From Melieria omissa (Eukaryota; Arthropoda; Insecta; Diptera; Ulidiidae): 64,000 nt of DNA. Positions 24,757-36,864 of the stretch are shown here, piece after piece. Where the stretch lies: contig OZ020268.1 in the NCBI GenBank assembly GCA_963971225.1, forward strand, positions 60,139,900-60,203,899, in the 5' to 3' direction. Numbering within the stretch: position 1 is the first letter of the stretch; each line of letters opens with the position of its first letter. The notes below the pieces were generated by a model. That model worked only from the letters and a program-made list of their open reading frames with translations, made no database searches and was not told the origin of the DNA. A program made the translations under genes and the position numbers.

Positions 24757-25756
24757 TACTTATCAAAATTTGCTAAACTCTTATTACCACTTGAGTGAGA
24801 CCAATACCTATGTATTACTAATAACTCTACCCTGCAGGAAATGTAACTAATTTTAAACTAATTTATAACTAGTCCTTTTCTGTACAGGACTGATTACAAA
24901 TTAGTTATTTTGCTTGAAAAGAAGTGATTATTTTAACGTGGCGATGTCCTAGCAGCACATCAATTGTCTACCTCTGCATGACTTCCCAACTAGTTTATAA
25001 CTAGTTGTTTCCAAACCAATTAATAATTAGTCCGCAATGAACTGAATTAAAACTAGTGGTTTTGTGACTAGTTAAAAATTAGTTAGTTTGTAACTGATTT
25101 TAAACTAGTCAAATAGTAACCAATTAAAAATTACTTGCATATAACCCCATTAAATGAATTTTCAAATATACTGAATTCAATTCATACGATGTTTTCAAAA
25201 ACAAAGTACACTCCTTTTAAATAATATTTACAACTAATTAAAAACAAAACAGCAAAAATGTAAAACATTTCATAAAAATAACAGTTCAAATCATTTTACA
25301 AGAAAAATTAATTTAAAGAAAGAAAAGTAAAAGAAAACAATACTTCAGCCAGTTCACTTAAGGCACTAAGATATTAAATAAATTCAAGTTTAAGCCGGCA
25401 ATAGCTGCTCTCAGCTCTTCCATGGGATCAGCTGCATTTATTGAATCTAGTTAAAAGAGGAACGAATTGTAGAATTAGTTATGGGAATATTATGCACAGT
25501 GAATGTAATTTTTAATATGTGTACGTGCATACTAGGGATCGCAATTTTTTGCCATTTTGCGATCCCGGGATTTTCGGGATTGAAAAGTCAAATCCCGGGA
25601 TCCCGGGATTTAATCCCGGGATTCAAATAACAAATTTTTTAAATAAAACAATTTTACCAAATTGCATAAATACTTGTTTATAATATATTTACCATAAAAA
25701 TGGACACAGTTTAATCACATTTGGGGTAGTTTTAAGATTTTTTATCTTGAATTTAA

Positions 25757-26470
25757 GGGGACAGTCCCCTCAAGCGTCCGAGAAAAAAGCGTTTTTTCCT
25801 GATTTTTTTTTCTTACAGAAAGAAAGATTGGAGACATAAGAACTTTGGGATATGTTTTAGTCATACTTTCAACTTTATTCACAAAAAAAATTACATCTGG
25901 GAAATTCTAAATGACTGAGTTTTCCACGTTTTCCGGCAGCGTTTCGGCACGGTCGGAGTCCATTTGCGGGAACGATAGCAGCCGTTGTTTTCAACTTAAA
26001 TCAAAAAATTTTTTTTTTGTTTTCTTCCTCAGACTTATTTGTTCTATGTGAACTACGGAAATTCCAAAAATCCAAAATTTAGACAAAAATTATGATTAAA
26101 AAAAAAAGTGACTTTTTTTACATTTATTTGTTAATAAAAAAGGTATTAAAAATCGGAATTTTTCAAAATCCGTAGTTCGCATAGAGTAGTTTTTCATACT
26201 GAATAAAATAAATTTTAGTTTAAGAAAATCTGTTGATAACTTTTATAGTTATCTTTCCCGCAAATTGTGAAAACATGGTTTTGAGAAAACGCACTTTAAA
26301 TTTCCGTGCGTGGCCGCCAGGCACCGTGCGCGACCGACTGAATTTTCGTGCAACTCCTGAAATACTTCGAATTTGGAGCTAAAACTTTACATACATAATC
26401 TTAAATAGATGCCCAATCGATTAAGAAAAAAAAAAACGATTTTTTGAGACCTCTTGAGGGGACTGCCCCC
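25757..26470. mobile_element. TTAA-flanked inverted-repeat element
   Basis: The ends GGGG(A/G)CAGTCCCCTCAAG are inverted repeats of 18 bp with one mismatch. TTAA lies outside both ends (25753-25756, 26471-26474). TTAA targets are typical of piggyBac and Kolobok types. The 714-bp interior has no supported frame. It is nested in the hAT element at 25533-27193. Confidence 0.75.
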
Positions 26471-26830
26471 TTAATCACATTGTAAGGCGGAAAGGGAGGC
26501 AGTCGGTGTTGAGTCGTCGAAGTGGTTGGTTGTGCGCGGCACATCACCAAAATCCAGTTGTCATTTACAATCAGTTGTCAGTTTAAATTTAAATCAAATA
26601 AATAAACATAGTCATCCTTGACAACATTTTGTTTAACTTAAAAGTTTTTCATTTGACATTTAACTTCAGTTTGATAACATTTTGTTTTATCCAAAAATGA
26701 CACTTAAACATAACTTATTGCTTTGCATGAAATGTATCATAAAGTACATATATACGCATATTTGATAAAAAAAATAAAATACTTAATTTGTTAGTACCTT
26801 TAGTTTTACTTCGATTATTTCGAAAAAAAG

Positions 26831-27100
26831 TTAAGCGTTGTGATTAACTAAAAACTGAGATCTTAAAAATACTAAGGCATTAAATGTTTTGCCCTCTAAT
26901 CTAGGGCGAAATTTATTGCAAATAAACCCTGCTGAGAGAAAACATCTTTCAGATTCAACACTTGCTGGTTGAATGCTTAGTAAATAATTATAAGCCTTTT
27001 GCAAAAGACGCCCTCTATCCCCTCCCTCCTCCTTCAGATAGGAATTGGGTTTTTGTGCTTTTAAATTTATTTCATTTGAACTTTGAAGCATCTTTTGCAA
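26831..27100 (-). pseudogene. hAT transposase C-terminal dimerisation domain
   Basis: The 89-residue frame contains AYNYLLSIQPASVESERCFL, then SAGFICNKFRPRLEGKTFNA and LVFLRSQF. The P(A)(S/T)xxSERxFSxAG...RxxLxxxxxxxLxFLR pattern is the hAT C-terminal dimerisation domain used for transposase assembly. The RNase H-like catalytic part and the BED finger are absent upstream, where another element and non-coding sequence lie, so this is a fragment of a protein normally over 500 residues. Confidence 0.85.
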
Positions 27101-27399
27101 TCCCGAAAATCCCGGGATTAAAAGATTTGAATCCCGGGATTTTCGGGACTGGAAAAAGTCCGGGATCCCGGGATCCCGGGATTGCGATGCCTAGTGCATA
27201 CATACCAAGCAAAACGTTAAAAAATGTGTTGTAGTCCTTCTTAAGGGGAGGTTCTTTCAAATTTGGCCAAAAAAAGGCCTAAGTTTGGAAATGATTTGTG
27301 GCATGATGAAAAAACATAGAAACATCCGGTTGTAATGTAATTTTTAATATGTGTACGTGCATACATACCAAGCAAAACGTTAAAAAATGTGTTGTAGTC

Positions 27400-27592
27400 C
27401 TTCTTAAGCCTTTTCCCATTAGTCCCCACATTAGTAAAATGTTCACGCCTACAGCAGCTTACAGGCACGCTGTAATTTTCCGCGCACAAATGTTCCACTT
27501 GCACGTCTTCAGTCGTGCCTTCAGCCGCATGTTCAATTCCACTTCTGTTTTTGTTATTTTGCGACAAATATTTTTTGATTTTAAGGCATTTT
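27400..27592 (-). pseudogene. Exon 1 of the two-exon small gene, copy 2
   Basis: Read leftwards, the open frame includes SQNNKNRSGIEHAAEGTTED, VQVEHLCAENY and KRLKKDYNTFFNVLL and ends at the donor-like GTATGTATGCACG (about 27370). This exon is better preserved than in copy 1, although the ATG at 27592 is followed by a stop in frame. The matching exon 2 is at about 25384-25452 on the same strand, beyond the hAT insertion, and has lost one base near 25396 relative to copy 1. A second partial exon-1 end lies at 27203-27243. Confidence 0.45.
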
Positions 27593-27965
27593 TTTACTTA
27601 TTAAATAATTTATTTTACACACCTCTTTAAACTACGCACTTATTTACACTTTTTCACGCGCACGCTTTGACGAAAAAACACGATATGGCGTCGTTTATGT
27701 TGCCAACCCATTGGATTCACTTACAAATCCTAAGGATCGAAAACGTGACCCCAGAAAATATCAATTTTCAAACAATAGGCAACCCTTGTTCATCGCGCAG
27801 ACGCCAATGGCGACTTGTCGTTTGTACGAACAACGCAACGAGTACGGGCATGCGCTCGTGAACTGTGTAGCCATGCATGATTTTTCAATCAGTTACAAAT
27901 TAGTTGTCAAATAATTAGTTAAAAATTAGTTACTTTTGCCAACTGACTACTTCTTTCCTGCAGGG

Positions 27966-30029
27966 TAGGGTCAGCCTTTACAGTTCAGGCAAGACTACTG
28001 CGAGTGGCCGCTCACTTGCCGGACGTTGCGTTGGGCGCAGCCATCAGGCCACCTCGATTGCAAGAAAACTAGAGCCGCGCCGGTAAGTGTGTTTGACGAT
28101 CTTCGCTTGTATGCTTGAGCTCAGCCGCTAAATGTCATTAAACGAAATCATTGTCCGCGACGACTGCTCGTGCTGACAATCATGCCTCAAAATCAACGCA
28201 GCTCAGTCAATGGACACAGTGGTCGCAAAACGGTGTTGCTGCCGCTGCGGCGTCGTGCGGCTGACACTGGTATGGTCACAAAATCAACAGCGGAAAGTCG
28301 ACTGGCTCGTTGCTGAATCGGTTTGCAATGCTCTTCGCCAGCGCACGATCGAGTAAGATATCTGAATGTGAGTGCGACATTATTACTCGAGTAATTTTCT
28401 TGTGATTTGAACGCATTTACTTGCCTAATGTTAAGGCAGCACTTATGTTGATGCGGTCTGAATAACCACAATTGACTTCAGGTTAAACCCATTTCACGCG
28501 TGCGCATCGTTACGGGAGCGGCGACAACAACGCTTTCATTTCGGGGACTGCTCACCGCCCATAACCAAGGCACCGCCTGAATGCATTCATACTTACCAGC
28601 ACGCACACCCTGGCGGCACCTCGATCGCGCTTCTGTTTTGATGCGTCATTGCCTTTGGGCACCTTAGCAGTCAAGTGGTAAAGCTATTCCATGACAACAT
28701 TTGATCACAAATAGCGCCGATTCTAATAATTAACATTCTTTGACTAACCGAAGAAGCAAAGGTTCTTGGAGTTTCGCAAATGTTGCAGATATTTCGGCGG
28801 TTTCTCGGGAAATGAAAATAGCCATCGATGGAGATAGTTAGATCATTTCATAAAAATCAACATACATGTGGACTTAGAAGTTGCACAGAAAACTTAATTT
28901 TGAAGTTGCTGGGCGATGACGAACAATAAGGCGATGACCTCATCCACGCTTCTAGTCGCTGGATAGCTTAGCCACATTTGCAGATATTAAACACGAATTA
29001 ATGGGAATTGAGGTTTATCTTTAATATGATCAAATATAAACTCACCGACCCAGCAGTTTTCCTACCGATAAGTACAACTAATGGGTCTTATAAGCATACA
29101 CACACACATACATTTATAAACGTGTTGTATTTTGGCTGCATTTGCAGTAAAGGTTAGTTGCAATACCGAATTTAAAACTGGAATTAATTTAATAATCGAA
29201 CAATTTCATTGATTAATGCGTCGTAATTAGAGGCGTTTGTTATAAGTGTAATATTTCTTATCTGCCAAATGGAGCACCAAGTGCTGCAAGCACTGCGTGA
29301 GTGGCCGATCGTTGCCAGACAATCGTGTGCCACGTCCCATTCCATCCAACCCGAAACAGGTTCAACGGTGGATTCATTCAATTCTGCTGCATGGCTTGGC
29401 CTCGTCTAGTTAGTTCCGGCCGACCGCAACCTGCACTCGCGGCCGGCAGTCATATTGTACGAGTCTACGGGCAACATGAATGAATTTCTGGCTTCAACAC
29501 GAATTTGTACGAATAGAATAAACAAAAGTAAATCATGGAAAGCGTGTTAACTTCGACTATGAGTACTCTAATAGCCGGTCGTAATGTTATTTCTGCTGTA
29601 ATTATATGGTTACATCGCTTACGTGATGTCTACGGCGTCTGAGTTTATGCAGCTACGAAGTGTTCCGACAGATGAGCACATGGAAAGTGCCGCAACGCTT
29701 CGGTTTTATTAAATAATGTGTGAAAATTCAATTCACATTCTGCAAAATGCTTTCAACAATGAAGGCTTGTGGTCTTTGCACATTTACTCAATAGCTGTAA
29801 GAATTTGTGGTAAATGCTAAGACTACTTTTACAAAATTTGAATGGTTGATATTAAGAAATATATGTATATGTATGCATGTACTTTTATTCAGATACAGAT
29901 TTAAGTAAATAAGCAGCGTGATCAGACCAGACCAGAACCAATCTGTCTGTGGCTAGGGACGTTCTAAAATCACTTTAAGAAATGGCAATCGGGGTTTTAC
30001 TTTAATGGTGCCCACTTGTAAAAAGTGTT
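27966..30029. other. Unique sequence, no supported gene
   Basis: No gene is recognised. 28000-29480 is GC-richer and includes short frames without domains. CA tracts lie near 29095-29115. 29500-30029 is AT-rich. Confidence 0.4.
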
Positions 30030-30033
30030 TTAA

Positions 30034-30274
30034 CCGTAGATCGAGCTTCAAAAAAATTAAGGAATCCCATCCTATATATACAAAGGAGAGAATTATAAAA
30101 TTTTCAATTTTCTCAAGACCTCTTTCTTAAAAAAGTGTGAAAGATGGTTTTAAACAAGCATAATCCCAACACAACAAAGTCACAAAGAATGATTAAATTA
30201 ATTATATCCTGAAAAAAGTTATAATAAAACAAAAAACCAAATGTATAATTTTTGATACAAAGCTCGATCTACGG
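30034..30274. mobile_element. TTAA-flanked MITE, 241 bp
   Basis: The 15-bp perfect inverted repeat CCGTAGATCGAGCTT forms both ends, with TTAA outside each (30030-30033, 30275-30278). The interior is AT-rich and non-coding. The TTAA target and small size fit a piggyBac-mobilised MITE; the exact family is unknown to me. Confidence 0.75.
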
Positions 30275-30278
30275 TTAA

Positions 30279-33200
30279 TACAAATGAGCGCTTGTTTATT
30301 TTCGAGACAAATTTTCCACAGGATTTCGCATTATTACTTATCATCGCAACTTTTTTAATGGTAAAGAACATAAGCCTTGGAAAAGAGAAAGTACATATAT
30401 ATTTTGGCAGTTGTAATCAATGCAACGAACGTTTTGCTGATTATGGAAAAGCCAAAGCTCTCCTTCAAATGTCTGAAATGTTTTAACGAAAATCGGATAA
30501 AGATCCGCATAGCGCTGTCAACACCTTGTAACGAGAGTTTTATCTGAACCTCAGCAGTAATGGGTGCCCAAGCTTCTGCTAAGACAGTGGCAGTTGCTAG
30601 TGTGAGTGCACGACCACAGCACAAAATCTGGCTACTAATCTTGTCACACTTTGTTCCCATCCATTCATGTGCAATAAGTGGATATGCTTAGTTTTACAAT
30701 GAATGCAAGTTTTTAAGTACGTAAGACAAATTCCAGCTTTTTCTGCGGTGTCTTCGGCAAAATCACACTTGCGGTGGATAATTTCGCTGAGAACGAATCG
30801 ACGGTCTGCACCGTCACGCCACAGTATAAGTTGCGGCCACATGGAAAGGCCAGCGACAAAACTGAAGCACGTTTTTCGGTTGTAACCCAGTTGAGCGCTG
30901 CACTCGCTGCCCTCACTACACTGACATTTGCTGGAAAGCAGCAGCGGACGGCTACTCATGCCGTCTTCCAATGGTCACTGGCATGGTTTATGTATTGCAG
31001 ATGGGGTCAATGAATGGTCTGCATTTTATTACGTAATACTGCCTGGCACTGCCTCCAGCAGAGTGCCCGCAAAGGTCGCAACCAAATCACGAAATAATTG
31101 TTAGCTACAACAAATTCAGTGATCAGCTGCCGATCAACGTGGAGCTAATTCGCGGTTCAGCAAATATTCTTAGCGGGAGAGCAGACGGTGGGCTAATACA
31201 TAGCTGGGGAAGATGATGCACGCTAAGAGTGTCGTGAAAACGCTCTCGGCACACAGGCAAAAGACCTCAGTCACTACACGTAAAAGAGCGAACCAAACGA
31301 GTCCAGTCCGAAAAATCGTAAAGCTATCCAGGGGTTGCGGTCTCAGGTCCCAGAGTTCGAGAGCGACTTTTCATTTATCCATGTTTATACCATATGTAAG
31401 TAAAATTGATCTCCATTTGTTGCTTGTAATATGCAAATGTGAAACCTGGAGCGATTCGCTTACGGCTTGCTCACGGCCAGTCGCGGCGTGCTGACAACCG
31501 TACAATAATCAAAACAAGATTTACACGGATACTACAAGGAAGCTACACAAAGGCGCATCGATTACGTGGTCACACTCGTTCAACAGCCGTAAATGCTTTA
31601 CAAATGTACCCCAATTATACGCGGCATTTCGTAGTGGCTGCGGCAGCAGCAGCGACAGAGGCAGCGGTTCAGCTGTAAATTCTAGATACAGCTTTGGCCA
31701 AACTGAGTTAAATTGAATTGGATTGGATCGGACTGCGATCCGAAGCAGGCGCTCGCCGCACCGGCCTGTGAATATTTGGCAAATTGTAGTTATAAGCGCG
31801 TCGGCAGTCATAATTCACACAAAACGACACCGGCTTGGAATGTACATACATACGTACGTATTCGTCGAGAAAATGCAAATGTGTCAATAGCTTCATATGG
31901 ACATTTATTGCACGATGAAGCCGCGTCGTCGTCCGCCCACCTCACCCCTCCTCCTACTTTCGGAACAGTGCTTGTATATCAGAACTTTGGCTCGGCTGCG
32001 GCGGAGCGCTCGATGCCGCGCTCTGCGCACCGCGTACGGGCTGCTGGCGCGGCGCAAGTGCACGCCGCATGTGCCAGAACGAGTATGCCGCATGCTGTAA
32101 ACTCGTGAGCAAACATTTTGACAATCCTAAGGACTCGGCACTCTTCACTCAGCGGTGCGCGGGCAGTGCAGGCATGTGGCGGCAGTAGCGTCAGCAGCAT
32201 CAGCAATAATTGTGAAACTGATTTGGTGTCGCTTTTTTGTGTTATTTGTGCTCGTTTCGTTGTTAGCTATTCGCGCTTTGTTTTTGCTCTTGTTGTTGTT
32301 GTTGTTTTCCGTTTGACATGGAGGCATGCACCGCAACAAAAGAGAGTGGATTTTGGCCCCGTGCAACGGTGACTGGCAGGAATCCTTCGCTTCTCCTTTA
32401 CCGCTTCAAGTGGAATGTTAATCATTCTTTCTGCTAGTCTATTTTCGCGTTTTACCTATTTTACCTTGGAACTGCCGTTGCTCTGCCCCCGTCGGCGCAA
32501 CAGCCGCACTACATTCACATCCACCTCCAACAGTAACCCCGACAACGGCCGCAACAACAGCAACAAATGTATGCATAGATCTAGCGCGCATCTGTACTCG
32601 AGCGGGCCATCGCGAGTGGGGAACGACCACTCGTTTCCAAGTCTGGCTGCCGCTAAACGCTCGAGCATGTAGTCATGATTATGCCGTTTAGTTGCACGGC
32701 CTCCACTGAATTCATCACTTCATTTTGGACACACAGCATCACTGGCGCTGGCGCTAGCACCACTGTCCCTCAAATGTAAGACGAAGGTAAGGCAGTGGGA
32801 TGGCACGGGATGGGTCCGCGGCGATCGCGACTTTATTACGAACGCAAAGCTGCATTTGAAGAAGATGCATACTCGTACGGCGGCGGCCATGTAGCTACTC
32901 GTACAATTCCACAATTCACAACGCGAACATCTCGACATGAACACAATCTTTAATGATCGTGAGTAATTTACAAACATGTGGTCGTAGCCCGTTGCTGCCG
33001 CTGCTGCCACCGATGCCGTTTTGCTGACACAGCTGACAAATGCGTTGCTGCTCTCGCATCAGAAATCGATTTCGGCTTCCAGGTACCCAATGCAGAAAAT
33101 CCACACAAAAAATGTTTATCATCCGCTCAAATATGAATTGCTTTGGCCCGAGTAAATTTTTGGCATATACTGATGCTAAAGCACAACGATTTCGTTTTGT

Positions 33201-34353
33201 ATTTATTGTGATTGCTGGATGTGCAACGTGTTGCATCAATAACGATATTTTCGCTACATGCAATTATACAAGACGGAAAGTCTCATGTTCGTGTATGATG
33301 CTGAATGTGTATGTGTTGTTGCGAGCAAAGTGGCCGCAAAATGAGTTCGCTTTGTATATGCAACAATTGCAGGGGGCAAAATTGTTTGTGTTTCGTGAGG
33401 TAATGGCTTCAAGTTCTGACCAATCCTCAGGCTCGTCCCCTCAACGCCTAAAATGATTTCCACAAAGAAGCTTCCAATCCACCGTTTGAATCAGGGACAC
33501 GCACAACATCAATCGATGTGCATCCAAACCGCCAGTCTTCACACGCTTTTGGCTCCTTCGCAAAATTGTTGTTCTTGTTGTTACAAACGTGCAAATCCTC
33601 CTATAGGTCACAGCTGCAGTAAGGAGAGCATTTACAGATCTACGACCCGCTCGTGTGTCAAAACGATCGCAACGCGCATTGCAGGAAGTTCGAAGTAATT
33701 TTTGCTGTTCGAAAATCAGCAATTTACTTGTTTCGTTGCCCGATGACGGCCGCCCTGGTGAGTGCTGTGCCTACCAGTACCGGAATTGGCAAGGGGCTTG
33801 CCGCACATTTGATTATTGTGCACGCGCCACCTACACACCGTGTCATGGGTCCGTAGCAGATAACAACCGCTGTCTTTCCGATTCGACTGCCAAGCGTTTG
33901 ATGACTAACAAACAACCAGATAATTGGCTTCTTCTCAAACAATAACAATGCCAACATCGGTGTGGGTACGATTGCGAAGGTTTCAAAGACATACTCACAA
34001 TAGACACAATGAAGTAACTCGTGATTGCTGCAGCATCAAATCGTCAACACAACTAATCGTCAATATGATACTCGTACAAACGATAAATCGATCGGGCTTA
34101 TTGAGAGTGGGAAAGAGAGTAAAGGAAAAGCAATAAAAAAAATGTGTTTAATATTAAATATCACTCTTGTCTTTTTTACAAAATAATAATTTAATAATTG
34201 CTGACGACCACATCATGAAGCCACAAACCCACAACACCGTAGGGTGAAGTAAATGAAAAATTGGCGTATGGAAACGGATTTTTAGATTTATAAGATTTTT
34301 GTATATATCATGATTTTTTGATAAATGAGAAATATTAGGGAAATTATGGTCAC
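30279..34353. other. Unique sequence with triplet repeats, no supported gene
   Basis: No gene is recognised. Triplet-repeat tracts occur at 31636-31665 (GCAGCAG-type) and 32285-32310 (GTT repeats), and 32470-32570 is rich in CAACAG/CCAC. Several open frames of 60-130 residues overlap on both strands without any domain, as expected for GC-richer chance frames. Confidence 0.4.
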
Positions 34354-34367
34354 TTGTACATATTTAG

Positions 34368-34698
34368 GCAGCCGCCGTGGCTCAGTTGGTTAGTGCGCGG
34401 TCCAGCGAGTCGCATGCAGAGCGACGCAAGTTCAAATTCTGCATGTAGTAACACCTAAAAAAAATAACGGGAAACTCGTTTTCTCTTTCGGTGGCTGTCC
34501 TCTCAGCTGGAAATGGCAAACCTCTGAGAGTAAAAATTGCCTATGAAAAAGCTCCCAACCTGCCGTTCGGAACCGGCATAAAACTGTAGGTCCCTTCCAC
34601 CCGCGTACAAAATTCACACGCACAACACGGGTGGTTGCGGGAAGCTAGGCCTTAGTCTCGCGTAAGCGGGCTGTCGTGCCAATCAATTATTATTATTA
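34368..34698 (+). mobile_element. tRNA-derived SINE, copy 1
   Basis: The head carries an A-box (TGGCTCAGTTGG, 34378-34389) and a B-box (GTTCAAATTC, 34430-34439) at tRNA-like spacing, the internal RNA polymerase III promoter. The body is non-coding and the tail is an ATT repeat. A perfect 14-bp duplication, TTGTACATATTTAG, flanks it (34354-34367, 34699-34712), showing target-primed insertion by a LINE enzyme. A second copy lies at 45941-46239. The head is too diverged beyond the boxes to be a functional tRNA gene. Confidence 0.9.
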
Positions 34699-34712
34699 TT
34701 GTACATATTTAG

Positions 34713-36860
34713 TTAAAACAAGTGGGACCTGGGTTTCACAACTAATTTTCACCTTGAAGCGTAACCACGCCAGTTCGTTCTTCGATTTCAATTTTTTCCA
34801 TTTTCAAATTAAGGATTTACTTGTTGATTTGTTCATCTGATTTTTGAAATAATGTAAATAAAAAAAATATGTATGCTTCGTACAGTATTGTAATGCGGTA
34901 TTGTTGCATTGGTAGAAAAATGAAAGCTCCTAGTGATTTGGATCACACATGTTTGTACTTATGTATATATAAAGACCTTTAAAGCGTTGTAATACAGGTA
35001 CCGACATAAAAATTACTTCCAGTTCCAGTTGGGGTAGCTCTAGTCTCTAGGTAGGTAGCTCTAGGTCTATAACATAGCTGGTGATGCTCAGCGGTTAAGT
35101 TAATTCCCAGTTTATTTAACCCAACCTAGCAAAAGGGCGATTTTCAGTCAGTATTCAGAATCCACTGTAAATCTTAACTATCCTTAATTATTTCTTTTGG
35201 TTTTTACAACTAAAACGGGATTACACGGCGGACATTCCTAGTCAGTTGCTGGCGACGAAATTGTTTGTGGCTATGACAGTGGTATAACACGACCATTTCT
35301 TTGTGGTGTATTTGTCTAAATGCCATCATGAGCTTTAAGGTAGTCGCATCGACTTGGTCGTTTTCATTTCCAACTGCATCACGTTTCCAGCCACCTGAGA
35401 TTTTGACTTTTGATTAGACGATGAAAAAATCTAAAGCGCAACATTTCTTTGTACGAGCATAGCCGAAACTGAAGAGAATACTAGCTAGCCCGCTACTACG
35501 GTGCCTTCACCGTCACCGTCGCCACCTTCAGTGCTGCAACCAGCCACATGGGAACTGAAGAAGGCTAAACCGGAGAGTCGTTTGACTGAAGTATTCGCTT
35601 TCGTATTCGTGAACTATGCGCATCAGGCTACTGGCCAAGCTGCCAAAAAGGGACAGTGACAACGACTGCGCAATCAAGCAGCCGCGAGTGCTGCGCTTGG
35701 CCGTTACCGTTGCGGTTTCGGTGAGCGCGGTTCATTCAATTTGAACTTTTTAGTGCCCGTTCACAGGCGCCCTAATATTGTATTTCTTTAGCCAGCCACT
35801 CGCTACGGAAACCGCCCATCTTACGTGGCTGCTGCCATTTAAATATCACCTCGGCAGCGATCGGTCAGTTGCAGCAGTCAGTCAGTGTACAGAAGAAGCA
35901 GTGCAGCGATGCCATTAATGCCGCACTGACACGAAAAAGTGCACTTCATGTCCGCGAGTCGGTATTGCACAAGAGTTCACTTGCATCGCAGTCTTAGCCA
36001 CGGCCATATGGTCGCCTTCAGCTTCCTTTCGCTTCGCCCGCGCCCGGCGCTGCCTCTAATCTGCCACTACCGTTGCCACAGTCGATTTGCATTTCGAATA
36101 TAAGATACTCACTCATATTCGGAAGTCAGCGCTGCGAACAATAAGCAGCAGCGAACTTATAATGTGGCTGGTGTTGAGGTTACCGACGTTGCCAGCGCCT
36201 CAGTCGGGCAAATCCACTCCTTAAAACCATTTGGAGTTGCGCTGCTTCGCATATCGCACAATGGGCTGCTGCCGAAAAATGCTTGCGAAAATTTTACATT
36301 TCGCGCTCAAACAACAACAACATAAAAACAAGCATTAACCAAAATGACCACTAGTAAATAAACAATTTGGCAGTTGAGTTTGAGAGATTTGGCGAACTAC
36401 ACCCATGCAATGCGATTATAATAGAATTTCAGTCATTGTCCCACTGTGCGCGGCAGCACATTTGCAGAGGCCATCTTACGGCTGGAGCTCGTCGTGCTGG
36501 CGCATCTGTAGGACGCGATTGATATGTGGTGCTGAGCGACGCGCTAATACCGTTGACCCGCTGCAAATGTTACATACTTTGGTCACCGTGTGCACAAAAG
36601 GCCTTTCAACACTCCTCCACTTGTTACTGTCGTTCAATTCATTTCGGCACTACCACAACAAGTCCGTTCACTCTTCATGGCCCAACGTGAGCGCAGGCCG
36701 TGCAGCAGATGCGGTCAATGCTAAGCACGCGCTTGAGCGAAAAATGTAAAGTGTTGCCCGGTTTCCTACACTTTGGTGTACACAATAAAACAATGAGGGT
36801 GGTAGACGGATAATTTTCATAAGCACTTGTAGATTTAGAAAAAATGTTTGCTCCAGAAAA
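34713..36860. other. Unique sequence holding a candidate promoter
   Basis: 34713-35200 is AT-rich with nothing recognised. 35480-36750 is GC-richer. Positions 35494-35651 (+) are open without a start codon (..TVPSPSPSPPSVLQPATWEL..) and could be a decayed or true exon, but I see no homology. The candidate core promoter lies near 35838-35870. Confidence 0.35.
35838..35870 (+). promoter_or_regulatory. Candidate TATA + initiator core promoter
   Basis: TTTAAATA starts at 35838 and an arthropod initiator GGTCAGTT has its A at 35867, giving a spacing of -29, the canonical distance. Two more TCAGT motifs follow at 35878 and 35882. No clear downstream promoter element at +28 was seen. The short frame after ATG at 35909 (MPLMPH, stop) would be an upstream micro-ORF. 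No downstream gene could be tied to it in this window. Confidence 0.35.
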
Positions 36861-36864
36861 ATAT

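Larger units (their letters stand above)
25533..27193. mobile_element. hAT element with 8-bp target duplication
   Basis: GTGCATAC is duplicated at 25525-25532 and 27194-27201. The ends are TAGGGATCGCAAT and, on the other strand, TAGGCATCGCAAT, followed by clusters of GGGATCCCGGGATT-like units at both ends. The empty site is seen in copy 1 of the host element, which confirms the borders. Only the C-terminal end of the transposase remains (26831-27100). A TTAA-flanked element is nested at 25757-26470. Without that, the hAT copy is about 0.94 kb and non-autonomous. Confidence 0.85.
24830..27965 (-). mobile_element. CCCTGCAGG-ended element, copy 2, rearranged
   Basis: Same ends as copy 1 (23492-24756), with TA outside (24828-24829, 27966-27967), in opposite orientation. 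The left part, 24830-25532, mirrors the 3' half of copy 1. An hAT element is inserted at 25533-27193. The target continues at 27194, but the exon-intron border segment occurs twice (27203-27243 and 27361-27413), with about 93 bases of other sequence between (27244-27336). The right part, 27337-27965, mirrors the 5' half of copy 1. Thus copy 2 carries an internal duplication or is a join of two copies. Confidence 0.7.

Noticed and set aside
23492..27965. A CRISPR-like array suggested by repeated ACTAGTT units
   Set aside because: Units are short, irregular and in both orientations; they are subterminal repeats of a eukaryotic transposon.
34368..34440. A functional tRNA gene at the SINE head
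   Set aside because: A- and B-boxes are present but a full cloverleaf with acceptor stem and anticodon arm is not evident, and a repeat body with target duplications follows.
35494..35651. Open stretch TVPSPSPSPPSVLQPATWEL... that might be an exon
   Set aside because: No start codon, no clear splice sites at both borders and no recognised homology; only about 52 codons.
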